DNA of 64,000 nt from Thamnidium elegans (lineage: Eukaryota > Mucoromycota > Mucoromycetes > Mucorales > Mucoraceae), in NCBI GenBank assembly GCA_025201345.1, contig JAIXMG010000010.1:62001-126000 (forward strand), read 5' to 3'. The notes under the pieces were generated by a model, which had not been told where the DNA came from, did no database searches, and was given only the letters and a program-made list of their open reading frames with translations. This document shows, one piece after another, positions 10,602 to 23,653 of this stretch; position 1 is the stretch's first letter, and each line of letters opens with the position of its first letter. The position numbers and the translations under genes are program-made.

Positions 10602-12276
10602 ATGGCTACACTTGCTGACGAACTAGCAGCTGATCTCGACTTTTCTTCTGAAGAAGAAGAGGAACAAAGATCTGATATTGATGAGGAACAAGAGGCTTTG
10701 GATCGTATTAAAGTTGAGGAAGGTGATGTAAAGATGGAAGAAAGCGGTGACAACCAAGATGATTTAGAAGACAACCCAAACAGTGTTCGTAGAACATGCA
10801 AGTTATTATATTCCAAGCATACACAAGACGTTTTAAATGTAATTATTTTATGTACTCTTATTTTTTCCTTCAAAACTAACATATTCGTCATCCTTTTAGA
10901 AAATCGATTACTTTATCGCTGCTAACCGTAAAGCTGAACAAGTAATTGGTCCAACAGAAGACGACGATGAATATAAACTTATTGTTGAATCTAATAGTAT
11001 GACTGCAGATATTGATAACGAAATTCAAAATGTTCACAAGGTAACAATTTCGAAATTCCAATTAACATACACAAGAAAACTAACTTTTGTTTTTTGAGTG
11101 TATTCTAGTTTATTCGCGATCACTATGCACCAAAGTTTCCCGAACTCGAAACACTTGTTTATAACCCACTCGATTACGCACGTACAGTAAAGGCCATTGC
11201 CAATGAATTAGACGTAACCAAAGTCGATCTTAGACAATTTTTACCTTCTGCTACAGTGATGGTCATTACCGTTACAGCATCCACTACTGCTGGTAAAGAA
11301 TTATCAGACGAGGAATGGAAATTAACAGAGGAGGCATGTGATATGGCATTAGCTTTAGACGATGCACGTAAAAAGATTATGAACTATGTAGAGTCCAGAA
11401 TGACAGTTATTGCACCTAATCTGTCCAACGTTATTGGTACCTCTACCGCAGCTAAATTATTAACTGCAGCAGGTGGATTAACTGCATTTTGTAAGATTCC
11501 AGCTTGTAATGTGCAAGTACTCGGCAACAACAAAAAGACAAACACCGGATTTTCTTCTGCACATACCGAAAGACATGCTGGTTATATCTATTACTGTGAT
11601 TTAGTCAATTCTGCTCCTCAGGATTTACGTCGCAAGTTGGTAAAGATCATTTCCGCAAAGGCTTCACTTGCTGCTCGTATTGATGCAAGCCATAGTTCTC
11701 CTAATGGCGAAGAAGGTCAAAGGATGAGAGAGGAAATTGACGCTAAAATTGATAAACTACAAGAGGCTCCTTCTTTAAAGATTGTAAAGGCTTTACCTAT
11801 TCCTGATGAAGGTCCTAAAAAGAGAAGAGGTGGTAAGAGAGTGCGAAGACAAAAGGAGGCTTATGCTATGACCGAATTACGTGCTGCTCGTAACAGAATG
11901 GCATTTGGTGATGCGGAAGAAGAAATTGGTTATGGTGATGAAACTGAAGGTCTTGGTATGGCTGCTAAACAAATTGGTAAAATTAGAGCTTCTGTGGCAG
12001 ATCAAAGAAACAAGGGTAAACTATTTTAAATTCTTTGTGTATTTTTTTATATATTTATACTGATTTTTTTTTATTGTAGTTAAAGCACCAAAGCTCAAGA
12101 GTTTCAGTAACCGTTTATCTGGTACTGCTACTTCTGGTTTAGCCTCATCATTAGCATTTACACCAGCTCAAAGTATGGAGTTGGTAGATCCTACAGCGCA
12201 AGTTGAAAAGACAAGAGAAAAACGTGGCGAAAAGTATTTTGGAGATGGTGCTTTCAGCTTATATCCAAAGCATTAG
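10602..12276 (+). CDS. PRP31: U4/U6 snRNP-associated splicing factor Prp31
   Basis: Prp31 bridges U4/U6 and U5 in the tri-snRNP. Exons read as 10602-10838, 10900-11040, 11109-12015 and 12080-12276, giving about 493 residues, normal for the family. The order is an acidic N-terminus (DLDFSSEEEEEQ), a NOSIC-type helical region, a Nop domain that binds 15.5K plus snRNA (AACDMALALDDARKKI-like segment; IAPNLSNVIGTSTAAKLL; GGLTAFCKIPACNVQVLG; GYIYYCDLVNSAP), and the Prp31 C-terminal domain (KKRRGGKRVRRQKEAYAMTE; NRMAFG; EYFGDGAFSLYP-like end). The start sits immediately after a T-tract and an A-rich leader. Expression must be constitutive, given the many introns in this genome. Identification is very confident. 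Confidence 0.96.
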
Positions 12277-12315
12277 AATATATATATACACATGTAAAAA
12301 AAAAGAGAGAGATAA

Positions 12316-12972
12316 CGTGTTTGTGATATCTTATTTGTAAATAAACGCGAATCTCGTAAAAAAAAATGTACCACTGCTAGTTTTATTGTTAAAAATCGTG
12401 AATTTGCGATCAGGACTCATTTCTTCATAACCACATCAACATTGGTAATTAACAATTAGTAAAATAACTCTATTTTTTTATAGCTTATTACTTTTTATCA
12501 TCATCGATTATAGTGGATTGCCTTGGTCCGGTTTGAGACATACTATCTAATTGTTCAGGCCTCTGGGAGTAAGTTCTGAGGTAGATACCTTTGATATCGT
12601 GAGCAGCATTTTCTCGTAAGTGTCGTTTTAAGATGCCCATATTACAGAATGGATCTCTGTTGCTACAGTCAGAGTGGGGACATTTGAGGTCTTTCTCTGT
12701 AGGTTTCTTAAAATTAAGGCAGTGTATGTGCTTATTCATTTGTTTATTTGCAAATTATAATTATGCAATTTATTTAATCATTTTCATATATCCCCAACTA
12801 AGTAAATTATTTTTAACTTTGTAGCTCTCGGGTTATTATAAGACACCTTTATTAGCCTGTGCTAAAAACTAAACTGAAAGACATACGATATTATTCAAGG
12901 GCGTGAGAAAAAAAATACAAGAAATACGGACGTGTTCGTGATATCTTAATTTGTAAACAAAACGCGAATCTC
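12316..12972 (+). repeat. Pair of imperfect 40-nt direct repeats
   Basis: The segment 12316-12355 (starting CGTGTTTGTGATATCTTA and ending ACGCGAATCTC) recurs at 12931-12972 with a few substitutions and two extra bases. The first copy is in the 3' flank of PRP31; the small zinc-finger-like ORF lies between them. Confidence 0.7.
12488..12739 (-). CDS. Small C2H2-like zinc-finger ORF, hypothetical
   Basis: The 83-residue frame contains one zinc-finger-like unit: CPHSDC, a hydrophobic centre (FCNMGILKR), then His-x6-His (HLRENAAHD). The Cys-to-His spacing is a little longer than the usual C2H2 finger. No splice partner or longer reading frame was found on either side. The ORF lies between two imperfect direct repeats, which fits a duplicated or inserted fragment. 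It may be a minute gene, an exon of an unseen gene or a relic; I do not assign a function. Confidence 0.3.
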   Translation of the reverse strand: MNKHIHCLNFKKPTEKDLKCPHSDCSNRDPFCNMGILKRHLRENAAHDIKGIYLRTYSQRPEQLDSMSQTGPRQSTIIDDDKK

Positions 12973-15513
12973 TTGTGAAATAATTAAAAAATGTAACACC
13001 GAAAGCATTTACGGTTGATGTATTTAGAGTGCCGCTAACTTTATTAATCATAAAGTGAGCTGTTTATTTTTTAAAGACTTCTTTCTGGTTTTCCCCTTCT
13101 GATTATAACTAGTAAGATGAATTGCAGAGAAAAACTCCGCATGGAAAGCAAAACAACGGTTAAACTTACCTAGAAGTCCATGTTTCATCTCGTGCAGTGT
13201 TACATAATAATTTTTTTGGTGAGAGCGGTAAAATGCTCATCCTGTTTACAAAGTATTATTTTGAAAGATTTAAGTATTAAATGACGGTTATAGAAGTCCT
13301 TCCCCCCCCCCCCCTCTTTTTTTTACAAAGCAGAAAGATCTAATACTACCCCCGGTTTATACATTTTATTAACGGGCGAAATAAAAAAAAAAGTATTATA
13401 ACAAGTTGCAATTACAGTATTTTCTATATATTTAACAGTGTATCGCGGAACTCTTCGGAAGATACCTTTTTCAGTACGTATAACTATATATTTATACATT
13501 TTTGAAATAAGTGTAACCATTGTATTATAAAAAAAATCGTTATTAAAAACATCTTTGTCGCCTCTAGTTGCCATTGGGCATGTGTTCAGCAAGTAAGGCT
13601 ATTTGGATTAGAGAAGAAAGATGATATTCTCTTTTTTTTTATTAAATAAACAAATAAAAACCGCTTCTTTTTTTTTTTACGATTTTAGAAAAAACAATAC
13701 GTAAAAAGATTATATATATGATGATATAGGATTAAATTATGAGTTCAGTTTATTACAGTATAAAAAAAGAGTCAAATTCTGTAACTATATATAGAAGATG
13801 GGATCTCAGTGTGTTACATAGACAACGTGGATATCTTGATAGCCATCGTCTTTTCATCGTTCTAAAGACCATATGTTATAGGATTTTAACCCTAAAACGA
13901 GACAATTGTAAGCTTTTGATATAACTGTATATCATCATGCTTTATAGACTTTTAGTGATGATATTTCAAGTTTTAGATTGACCCCTTTTTATTATGATAA
14001 TCAAACATCTTCTTTTTTCATTTAAGAAGCATATGTAAGTCAGTCTTTTTTTATTTATTTAACAATTACGGTTTCATTGAATTTGAATGATAAAACTATA
14101 TCAAATTACAGTCTGAGCGCTGGTAGGTTCGCTGAAGCCCTTGGATGTTTTAGATATAGAAATAGTAAAGCAAGATAACGGAAGACCAGCATATACTTTT
14201 TCCCACTAGCTAAAAAAAATTTTTACCTTCAAGAATCAAGCCATCTTATCAAAGTTTCATATTAACGATAGTGAAAGCTAGAGCTCTATTGAAAAGTGAG
14301 CAACTACACTTCCTTCTTCTTGGAACGATTGCGTATATAAATCATTCAGTACCTTGAACTTGTGACTACATTCTTTGTACCTAAACCTTTTTTTTTTTTT
14401 TTTTTTTGCCATTGTCTTGATTTAAGGTTTATAATCGCAAACTATACTGGGACAACAGAATCAGTTGATTCCACATGAAATAGCCTGATATTTACTCCAT
14501 CTCCTATTTATAGCGGAAAAAAGCTACATAAAGAGTGTTTACTATTTGACTCATAACTCTAAAATCTCTTTTTATTTTTATTTTATCTAGACATTTTATT
14601 ATATTTTTAGAGGTAACATATGTACTCAATGTTTACTCCGTCCCACATAAAACTTTTGTAAGCATTTTTTTTCCTTCAATTAGAATTCAGTTCCTATAAG
14701 CTTTATCTTTTTGGACCCTGAACTAAAAATCTTGGATATTCTCAAATAAAAAGCTCCGCAATCAGCTACTGTTATAATACTTCATGTATAAACAAGAAGG
14801 TGTTAATAGAAAGCGTCACGGTTTTATATTACTAATCGCCGCCTTAATGGGCTCTCCCATTGGGGTGTCAAATGTTTCTTCTCGTGCTACCTAGTTAAAC
14901 AATATGTAATTCAAGCACTCGTGGCATAAGCGACGGTGCACGATGATGGTTCGTGTCTAGGTTTAAAATATAAAAAAAACAGTGCCAATAAACGATACGC
15001 AAAAATTTGTTTCATCTTAATTGCTTAATTTGACTTTATACCTTGCAGAAATTTTACTCTAGGGGGTCTAATAATTTTTTATTTTAGGTTGCCGCTTTTT
15101 TCAGTTGAATAGCAGATTAGAAATTCTTATGTGTACAACCGAGAAATGAAGTAAGAACCAAGTGTACGGTAAATGGTAGCTTCCGGTGAGAACGAATCAG
15201 GAAGTGTAGTAAGCATAGTTGTTGGAAATTAACATATAATAAGGTAATTTTTTATCACTAGAAAAATCTTATCGAAACCCAAAAAAGAAAAATAAAAAAA
15301 GAATTAAAAGATACCGAGATAACCCCGTCTTCAGAATTAGGCCAATATAATACGCCTGGCGGGAAAGAAAGTGAAACCTCTTCAAAGCCGATGTTTTATT
15401 CTACTTTCGGGTTTCCCCAGATCTATTCTCGCCTTCTTTTTGTTTATAAACTAATCTCTCTTTTTTTTTTTAAAAAAAAAAAGAAAAGTATACGTAACTT
15501 ATTCAAAGACGCA

Positions 15514-18147
15514 ATGACAATTGCTGCACCAACAGAAATGTTTTCACAACAAAAACAAGTAGAAGAATTAATAAGATCCCTAGATACCTATTCTCTGCAC
15601 TCTTTAGAGCCAGTATCTGATGCATCCACCGTCTCAACCTTTGAACAGGAAGAATATAAGCGACTACATGATATTTTGGCTTCACCAGAGCAATTAGCTT
15701 ATTTTCAAATTTATTTACAAAACATTCACGCACACGAAAATCTCTTATTTATTGAAGCTTTATCGGAATTGCGACATGAAAAAATATCGAAAAATATTGA
15801 ATCTATCGTTCACAGGTAAAATTTTTTATTTAAATTTAGGTCCAAATTGTAAGCAAATTGACGGTATTTTTAGAATCTGGAAAACATTTTTAGCTCTTGG
15901 CGCACCATTAGAATTAAACGTTAAGAACAAAGAATCTGTTGTATATTATATTGAATCGCATAAATACGCCATTTTTTCGAAAGTACAGGCATTAAATATA
16001 TTTAAAGATATTGAAATTGAAGTAAAGATTTTCTTGGTACGTTTCTTTTGCCTAGTTACGTTTTATTATCATTATTAAAACATATATGTAGAATGAAAAA
16101 ATTGTTGAATTTGACAAGACATATAAAACTTTAAATCGGTACATATTTTATTATTTTCTGCAAAAAAAAAAAAAAATATATTAGTACTAATAATCACGTT
16201 TTTTTTTTAGAGTATTTCATGAACCCACATGTAGTAAACACCAAAAAAAAGTCGTCATCGTTGGTGGCGGGTTTACAGTAAGAGCTGCGACAACTAATTT
16301 TACATATTTCAATCGCTCTAACATGTTACACAAATTAACAGGGTTTCACTGTTGCGTCAATTTTAGACCCCATGCCGCGTTTTCATGTAACTTTGATAGA
16401 TACTAAAGGTATTGTTTCTTCATTTTTAACTTGCATTGTAATAATAAAATATACTAAACTTTTAATTTTAGATTCTTTTGAATATACACCAGGCATGATT
16501 AAAGTTAGTAAATACGCGTTATACATTTATAAAATATATAAACTTACTTTTTTTTTTTTTGTATAGTTGCTGGTTAGGCCAGAAGACACTTCTTCATTAA
16601 GAGTAAGACATGACGCTTACGTTAAAAACGGAAGAGTTATAATTGGTTATGCCGAACAAGTAGTCAATGATGCCAGATCTATCAAAGTGAATAATGAATA
16701 TGTAAACATTCGATTTTTTTTTTCCCTCGGTGCAACTATTTACTATTATTGTTTTTTTTAAAAAAAAAAATAGGTGCCACTCGATTATTTGGTTATCGCT
16801 ACGGGAAGTACATATACGTCAAAATTAAAGTCGTTCGATACATCATCTCTTTATAGATTATCTGAACTTACAACAGAGCATAATGAGTTAAAGAAGGCTA
16901 GGTCGGTGTTGATTATAGGTACTATTATAAAGATTCAAAATGTCTATTTTTATTTAAAGTTTTTTTTTTTTTTTTTTTTTGCGTGTAGGTGGTGGATTAG
17001 TTGGCTGCGAACTTGCCAGTGAGATAGCAACCCACGAATATCCTCCCCCTTACCATAATAAGAAAAAAATAACAATAGTGGATCCTCATTCGAACTTGGT
17101 ACGACGAAGTACCGGAAAACGGCAAGCGAATGCATTTGATTATCTTACTGGTCTAGGCGTGGAGATTATTTTGAATGAAAAGATTGTTGATTTTGATTCA
17201 AGTGATACCAATTCTTATTTAGGATCAAGTGGTGCCTGTTATACGGGTTACGATAAAGTGTTTGTAGCGACCGGAACCACACCGTGCAGCGATATATTTC
17301 AAGGTGATGGTGATGTTGGCTTTGAATCATGTGTTGATCACTGGGGAAGACTTCGAGTGAAACCTACTTTACAACTAGAACATTGGAAGTATAAACATAT
17401 CTTTGCTGGCGGCGATGTCAGTAACATTAAAGAAGAAAAAACGGGTTATGCTGCTACTTTAGCTGGTGTATGTATTGCTAGAAATATTTGTAGAATGGAA
17501 AAAAATAAACATCCTTTAGACCAAGGATCAAAGGGAACCTTACCTGCTCCCTCACAACCTTTGCATGGAATTAAATCACAAGGCGGTGTTGGAAGAAGTA
17601 AGTATTATTATATTTGTGTATAAAAATTGAACCTTTTTTTTTAATTAATCCTTTCTTAGAGCACTTGAGCAACTTCAAAAAAACTTTTGCCTTCTTAAAT
17701 CCAACATGGGCAGCATTAAAATATTTTGATGAAAAAGAGTTTTTAAATATTGTACAGGGAGAAGCAAAATTATCGACTACAGCTATTGGTAAAAAGCCTA
17801 GTAGATTAAATCTAAATGTACCAGATACGTTTTATAAAAATACTTCTTGCAGTAACAGTACGTATAGTGTAAGCAGTATTTTTAAACAACAAACAAATCT
17901 TCAGCAAAATCATATCAAAAAAGGAACTGCCGAATCTTTATTTTCATTAGCATCTTCTACTTCTGATGCGCACTTGCATGTTTCTGCCACTAATTTATCT
18001 GGATCGGATATCGTTACTAATACAAATGAAAGTCGCGATGCTACTGTTGCTGCGTTGAGTTGTTCATGTAGCACAAAGCACTTAAAGCGGCATAATATAG
18101 GTGCAATACGAGATGTGTCAGCTACTGACCTTAGTTTGGATATATGA
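15514..18147 (+). CDS. RGS domain fused to FSP1/AMID-like NAD(P)H oxidoreductase
   Basis: Ten exons (15514-15815, 15874-16036, 16092-16138, 16211-16277, 16342-16408, 16472-16503, 16567-16701, 16774-16918, 16989-17597, 17660-18147) join in phase into about 684 residues. Residues ~48-170 look like an RGS domain, the GTPase-activating module for G-alpha (FQIYLQNIHAHENLLFIEAL; FLALGAPLELNV). About 14 residues later begins a two-dinucleotide-fold flavoprotein: VVIVGGGFTGF (FAD), LDYLVIATGST, VLIIGGGLVGCELASEI (NAD(P)H) and HIFAGGDV. No CxxC redox pair is seen, as in AIFM2/FSP1, which reduces quinones at membranes. A C-terminal tail of ~110 residues is Ser/Thr-rich. The FSP1 myristoylated N-terminus is replaced by RGS. 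The domain reading is confident. That one protein is made, rather than two, is inferred from phase and absence of any gap. Confidence 0.82.
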
Positions 18148-19574
18148 AAAAATTAAAACTACGTTCAAGGATGCAGTTACCAAATTGCCACAAAAAATAT
18201 ACCTAATCTAAAAACAACAAACACTAATTGTATACACTATTATTGTTATTATTATTATTATTTATTTATAAAAAAAAAAAAAAAAAAAAAAGAAAAATTT
18301 AATAAAAATAGAACGTAGATTTTATAAAGTTTTTTTTTTTTTTTGGCGGTGATAAAATATAGAAAAAGCACTGACTTATTAATCGACATAACAACAGTAT
18401 GAATGAAACAGTATGTGTGTGTGTGTGCGTTCAATTTAATCTCACGCGAATACCTTTTTTTTTTCGTGTTTGTTTTTTTATTATTATACTATATTACTCT
18501 CAACATGTGATGACGGAAACCCATCCGTTCGCGAACCGAAGGAAGATAAAGAACGGAATTAAAAGGCGCGTTTTACAAATCGACGATTATTTACCTTTTA
18601 GTTTTAGTTTTCCGAAAAAAATAATGAAGGGAAAAAAAGCATTGACCCTGTAAATAAGTCTTTTTTACGTCATATATAGTCTTTTTTTTTTTTTTTTTGA
18701 AAAATAAAATTATAACAACATGACGTTTATGTAAATGACGCTAGTTTACGCTCGCATCATTGTGAAGAAAATTGTGGCTAATCATTTTTTTTATCATGAT
18801 CGAGGCAAGCACCATGTTCTCAAATAAGAAATCCCGATGTTCAATATTATAATAGGGCACTGAATCCATGAGGCGGTTATAATAATAATAATAATAATAA
18901 TATTAGTGATACAACTTGTGTTACGCTTTCTCCAATTCCACTGCAATTGATGTCTGATGACAATGTTGGTATCATTTAATGTCTCACAGAGGAGATAATT
19001 TGTTTCTCCCTTTTGTCAATCATTTTACCCCTTTGTACGTCGTTATTGGCAACGGTTTTTTTTTAATTATGCAAAGTAATTGTCAGATTATACATTACAC
19101 TGCATCACTTTTTTTTTTTTTTTTTTGTATTATTTTTTACTAAAAATTCAAACAAAATGTAAGCTTATATGGTTGACAAGCTTTAAACTATAAAGTAATG
19201 GTCTGAACGTTTCATCATAAAATAATAATAAATAAATAAATAAAAAGTGTCGTACTAAATGACATAAAAGAGACTACCAATACTGTAAGAATTAAGGAGT
19301 GGTTGTTGTTGCTTACTCTTTTTAAAAATGTTGGTGATACAAGGAGGCAAAGTAAAGTATATTTTTTGTTCCGAATACTATGATGTGTGTTACCAAGACA
19401 GCAGCATACGAAGTGAAGAATAAGAGATAAATTGTTTGTTGTTATTTCTTTTTCATACATATATAAATCTCTTTTTTTTTTTCTTTTTTCATATTTTCTT
19501 TTTTCCTCTCATTTTTTTTTTTACTTGTAGTATACACATATATTTTTTTTTTCTTTCTTTTTAAATAAAAGACA
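18148..19574. other. 1.4-kb intergenic region before RhoGEF gene
   Basis: No coding frame is supported. Poly-A (about 18271-18290) and several poly-T runs, an (ATA)n run near 18881-18903 and a (GT)n run near 18412-18424 are present. TACGTCAT (18666-18673) and TGACGTTT (18721-18728) resemble CRE/ATF half sites, which are common by chance. T-rich and pyrimidine-rich DNA precedes the RhoGEF start. Confidence 0.4.
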
Positions 19575-22500
19575 ATGGAAGGATCAGCTATAACGACAAA
19601 GGTAGCCGAAAAACTGACTGTGAAATAATTTTTAGGCTGACAATTGATAAAAAAAAATATAGATTTTACAAGATACACCATTTAAATATCCTTGTAACAT
19701 TTACAAGGAAAATTCGATACCCATTTTAAAAGATTATAATGTTTCTGATAATTGTAAAGAGATTGGAAAGCATATTTTGAATATGACAAAAAATCCATTG
19801 GTATATTTCGTCATCATTCAATTTTTATCTTTTTTATTTATTTATTAACATAACACAATAGTCCCAACATGTCGATGTTCTTATTCCCAATTTGGATAGA
19901 AATGATTGTAATATAAAAATGTCATTGTTCTCTCATTTTTCTTTACTTACTATTATTATGATTAGACGCCAAATCACAAATGGAACACTTCAAGTCATTC
20001 TTTGGTAGTAAATATTACGCTGAACAACAACAACAACAACAACAAAAACAACCTAATGAATTGATGCAAGAGGTATAAATCATTTGTGCATACATTAAAA
20101 TTATATGCACTCATCAATTCCTTTTTTTAGGCAAACCATAACACCATTACATACCCAAATGTGTTTGCTTCTAATAGTAAAGCAAGTCATGCCATCAAGG
20201 AATTCATCGACACTGAAAAGAAATATGTTGATTCACTTGAAAACCTTGTTACAAATATTATGAAACCCATCAAAGAATCTATTGTCGATCCAAACAAAAC
20301 TCCAATTCTGGATCAATACTCTTTTAACAGAATCTTTATCAATCTTGATGATATTCTTGAAGTAAACAAGGCCTTTTTGGACTCGTTAGTTTTATATAAA
20401 AATGGACAAACAACTGAAACTTTTGGTCAAATTTTGCAAAGACATGTAATGTATTAAAAAAAAGCCCTTTTTTTTTTGTTTGGTTTGGTTTTAGTAAACT
20501 AACATGACACTTTAACATGACACTTTTTCTTTTTAGTTTGAAACTTTTGATTGTTATAAAATTTACCTTTTGGGAAAGGCCAATGCCATTGCTTGTCATA
20601 CACAAAATAAGAAACAAAATAAACTTTATAGTAAATGTCTTATTAGCTGTAGTTTGAAAAATTCACTAGGTATTAGCGATGTCTTGATTTCTCCAATTCA
20701 ACGTTCTGCTAGATACGATCTTATGACTAAGAGTAAGCTACATATTCCTTATATATTACTATAATCTAACAAACTTTTTTTATTTTATTTTATATATATA
20801 GATATTATGGGATTAACAAATGCAAATGATATTGACCTTATTCATTTAAGGAAAGCTGCATCCAAAGTTTCAAGTATCAACGACATGAGATATGGTTCAG
20901 ATTCCTCCCTTCTTAATTTGTACCACCTTATTCGTGATGCCCCAGTAAGAGATCTTCTTTGATCTTTTTAAACACAAGTGCCTAATTAACCTTTTTTTTC
21001 TTTTATTTGATAGGCTTCCTTAATTCAAACTCGTAAATTGTTAGCCTACTATGATGCTTCTGAACTCTCTCTTTTATCGGGAAAGACGAACCGTCCCGTA
21101 ACCATTCTTGTATTTACAGATAAAATCATGATTGTAAAACGCAAGAATAATGGGTTACAGTCTAAAGAATACCTTGAAAACATTGAAGAAAAAGTAAAGG
21201 TCGGATCAACCAATACACTTCTACAAAAGGCGAAAGAAGCTTATAATGGTTTGCCATTTGAGTTTAAGGGTTGGGTAGATATCAATCACGTTGAACTCTT
21301 TAATGGACTAAAAGGTAAATATTGTATACACAAAATAATATCATGGTGATACAACAACAGCCATAAAACGGTCCGAAATAAACTTTTTTTATTTTATTTT
21401 TTTAGAGCGTCCCGATACATTCTTTTTAAGAACTTGTTTACCTGAATTAAACCCAAATGCCACTGAGAAGGAGTGCGAGAACTATTTCAGAAGAAGTGAT
21501 CGCTTATATTCCATGATCCCAAGTACTGCAAGAGTGGGTGCTTACGCTGAAAAGAAGCGGGAATTCTTGTCCTTGTGCCAAAAGCAATTGGCTTTGGCTA
21601 AATTAGAAGGTACGTTATAATCTTTCGGACTTTTTTTATGTTTTCATCATTCTCATGTCATACTTTTATTACTAGATACAAATGAACTGTACCACGAAGA
21701 TAAATTTAAGTTACCTGCCTACTCTCATATTTACGATGAAGGTTCTTATTCTAGAGCCGAGCACAAGGTAAATAATAATACCCCCCACGTTTTCAAACAT
21801 TTATTCATCATACTTTTCTAGAACAATATATTAATTGTTTATGTTGAAGAAAACTATCCTATTCAAAACATTGATCTCAATTCTTTACTTACTGATCAAG
21901 TATGGATCGTTATTTTACTTACTCGTAATGAATCTGGTGGCTATAAACCTATTATTCGTGCTAGAACAAGTTTAATTCCTATCCGTGAAATTAGTCGTGA
22001 AATTGAATATGAATCTATTATCGAAAGCAACGTTCAAAAGGATGGTAACGCGCCTCTTGATTTCATTGATACTTTGTGGAATAATTGTGAGTTTTTTTTT
22101 TTTTTTTTTTTTTTTTTAATACAAAATTACTTATTATGTATATACTAATCTGCTATGTTAGTATTCTTTTATGAACGAAGACTTCGCGCAACTGAAGCTT
22201 ATTCTTGCATTAATGATGATTTATTACGCGATAGAGCCAGATCTCGTTCAAGAAGCAAATCACTTACGCGAGTAGCAAGTAATATGAGTATCGGCAAATT
22301 GTTTGCTAGGTCTCACTCTACCTCGCCGTCCGGACACTCTTCATCCAATGAAAGAACAGATGACGACGATGATCAAACAACACCTGTATCATGTGTACCT
22401 GATCCTATCTTTAAAGTAGCAACTGTAAACAAACATACGGAGGAAGAGTTCCGTAGTCCTTCCTTGTCTCACAGAAATCAATTTGGTCTTGTTGATAGTA

Positions 22501-23403
22501 ATGCGTCTATTGCTGCGGCAGAACGAGGTCATAAACCATCAAGAATTAATACACAGCCACATTTCAAGTATAATACGAAAGCTCCAATTCCCTCTGAAAT
22601 ATTTATTCGTGATGACCATACGTTTATTGATTCTTTTAATGATCCAAAGCAAGAAGATTTGTTTTCATGTGCTCATGGTAGTACTAATTACCAAGATAAC
22701 TCACATCGCCGCCCCTCGTATCCTCATCGCCATGGCGGTTCTATTTCCTCCAATAACCTGGATGCCTTGTTGTATCAGTCGTCACCTGAACTCATGTCAA
22801 GACCCTCTAGTGGCGGCAGCAACAATAGTTCTGCATCAAGTGAGACAGATCGCACAATGCCTCGTGGTCTAACATTGGGTGACTCGGCCAGTAGTAACTC
22901 AAGTAATGTTATTAATAGTTACTTTGAAACCAACTTTTTCCCTCATCGTGGTAGCTCTCGCCACAATACCACTACTGGTTATGACGAAAAAGTGATGAAC
23001 ACTTTGGACGGTTCTAAGCGCTCATTTACTGGTAGTACCAGCAGCAGAAGAGCTCCTCTGAATGCTAATTTTTATAATAACCCTCAAAATCATCCGCCTA
23101 CTCCTCAACATCGCTCCCATACTACTCCCGATATGATGTTTAATCATGTTCATCAATTCGAGAATGAAGTATTTGGTATGTTTGATAATTTCGTTCAAGC
23201 TGAACAACAGTTGATATCTCAAAGAGAAATGGATCGTTACTATAACAATGCTGAAGGATTTAAAACTGTAAGTATGATGTAACACCATGTGGTTTTTCTG
23301 CAACTTTGACTGATATATTTTTTTTTTATTATAGGACTTTGCATCTAAAATTAAAAAGTTGATAGAAGACTTAAGTCCTGGTCATCAGTATCAACAAAGA
23401 TAA
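19575..23403 (+). CDS. Dbl-homology RhoGEF with PH-like domain
   Basis: A guanine nucleotide exchange factor for Rho-family GTPases is the best reading; it would act in polarity and hyphal growth. Thirteen exons (first 19575-19601, last 23335-23403, largest 22162-23267) join in phase to about 1,002 residues. The DH domain spans roughly residues 110-330: HAIKEFIDTEKKYVDSLENL is conserved region 1, and LISPIQRSARYDLM is the CR3 signature. A PH-like beta domain follows (VTILVFTDKIMIVKRKN; FKGWVDINHVELFNGLK). Then come a second folded region and a ~370-residue Ser/Asn/His-rich tail containing an Arg-Ser run. There is a short polyGln near residue 90. The first exon is only nine codons and depends on a predicted splice. 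The closest named family member could not be fixed, so no symbol is given. Confidence 0.8.
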
Positions 23404-23653
23404 ACATTTCCCTTGATTTCCTTATACCTTTTTGTACATATTTTATACCCCTCCCCCCATTCAACTCTTAATTTATTCAGTCCTTTTTTTTTTTTTTTTT
23501 GCTTTTTTTTTTCACCACTCTTCCCTTTCATTTTATGCTTCAACCCCCCTCCCCAAAAACTAAAAACCAAAAAAAAACCCCTCCCCCCCCCCCCAAAAAC
23601 CCCTAAGCCTATGTTATGTTTCCCTGCAAATAATAATAATAAAAAAATCTAGT
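23404..23653. other. Convergent 3' spacer with C-, T- and A-runs
   Basis: The 250-bp spacer between RhoGEF and the TPR gene is pyrimidine-rich with T-runs and C-runs (for example C12 at 23583-23594). It holds the 3' ends of both converging transcripts; no gene is seen. Confidence 0.5.

Larger units (their letters stand above)
12277..15513. other. 3.2-kb gene-poor interval with repeats
   Basis: Apart from one small zinc-finger-like ORF (separate entry), no convincing gene is seen. Two related 40-nt segments occur at 12316-12355 and 12931-12972. C10 and T-runs lie near 13300-13325. The segments around 14100-14200 and 14760-14960 have locally higher complexity than the surrounding AT-rich DNA and may be decayed mobile or coding sequence, but all six frames are interrupted. 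The stretch ends in a T11A11 palindrome (15461-15482) just before the RGS-fusion gene. Confidence 0.45.

Noticed and set aside
14100..14960. Possible mobile-element remnants with locally higher complexity.
   Set aside because: No conserved motif, terminal repeat or open frame could be shown.
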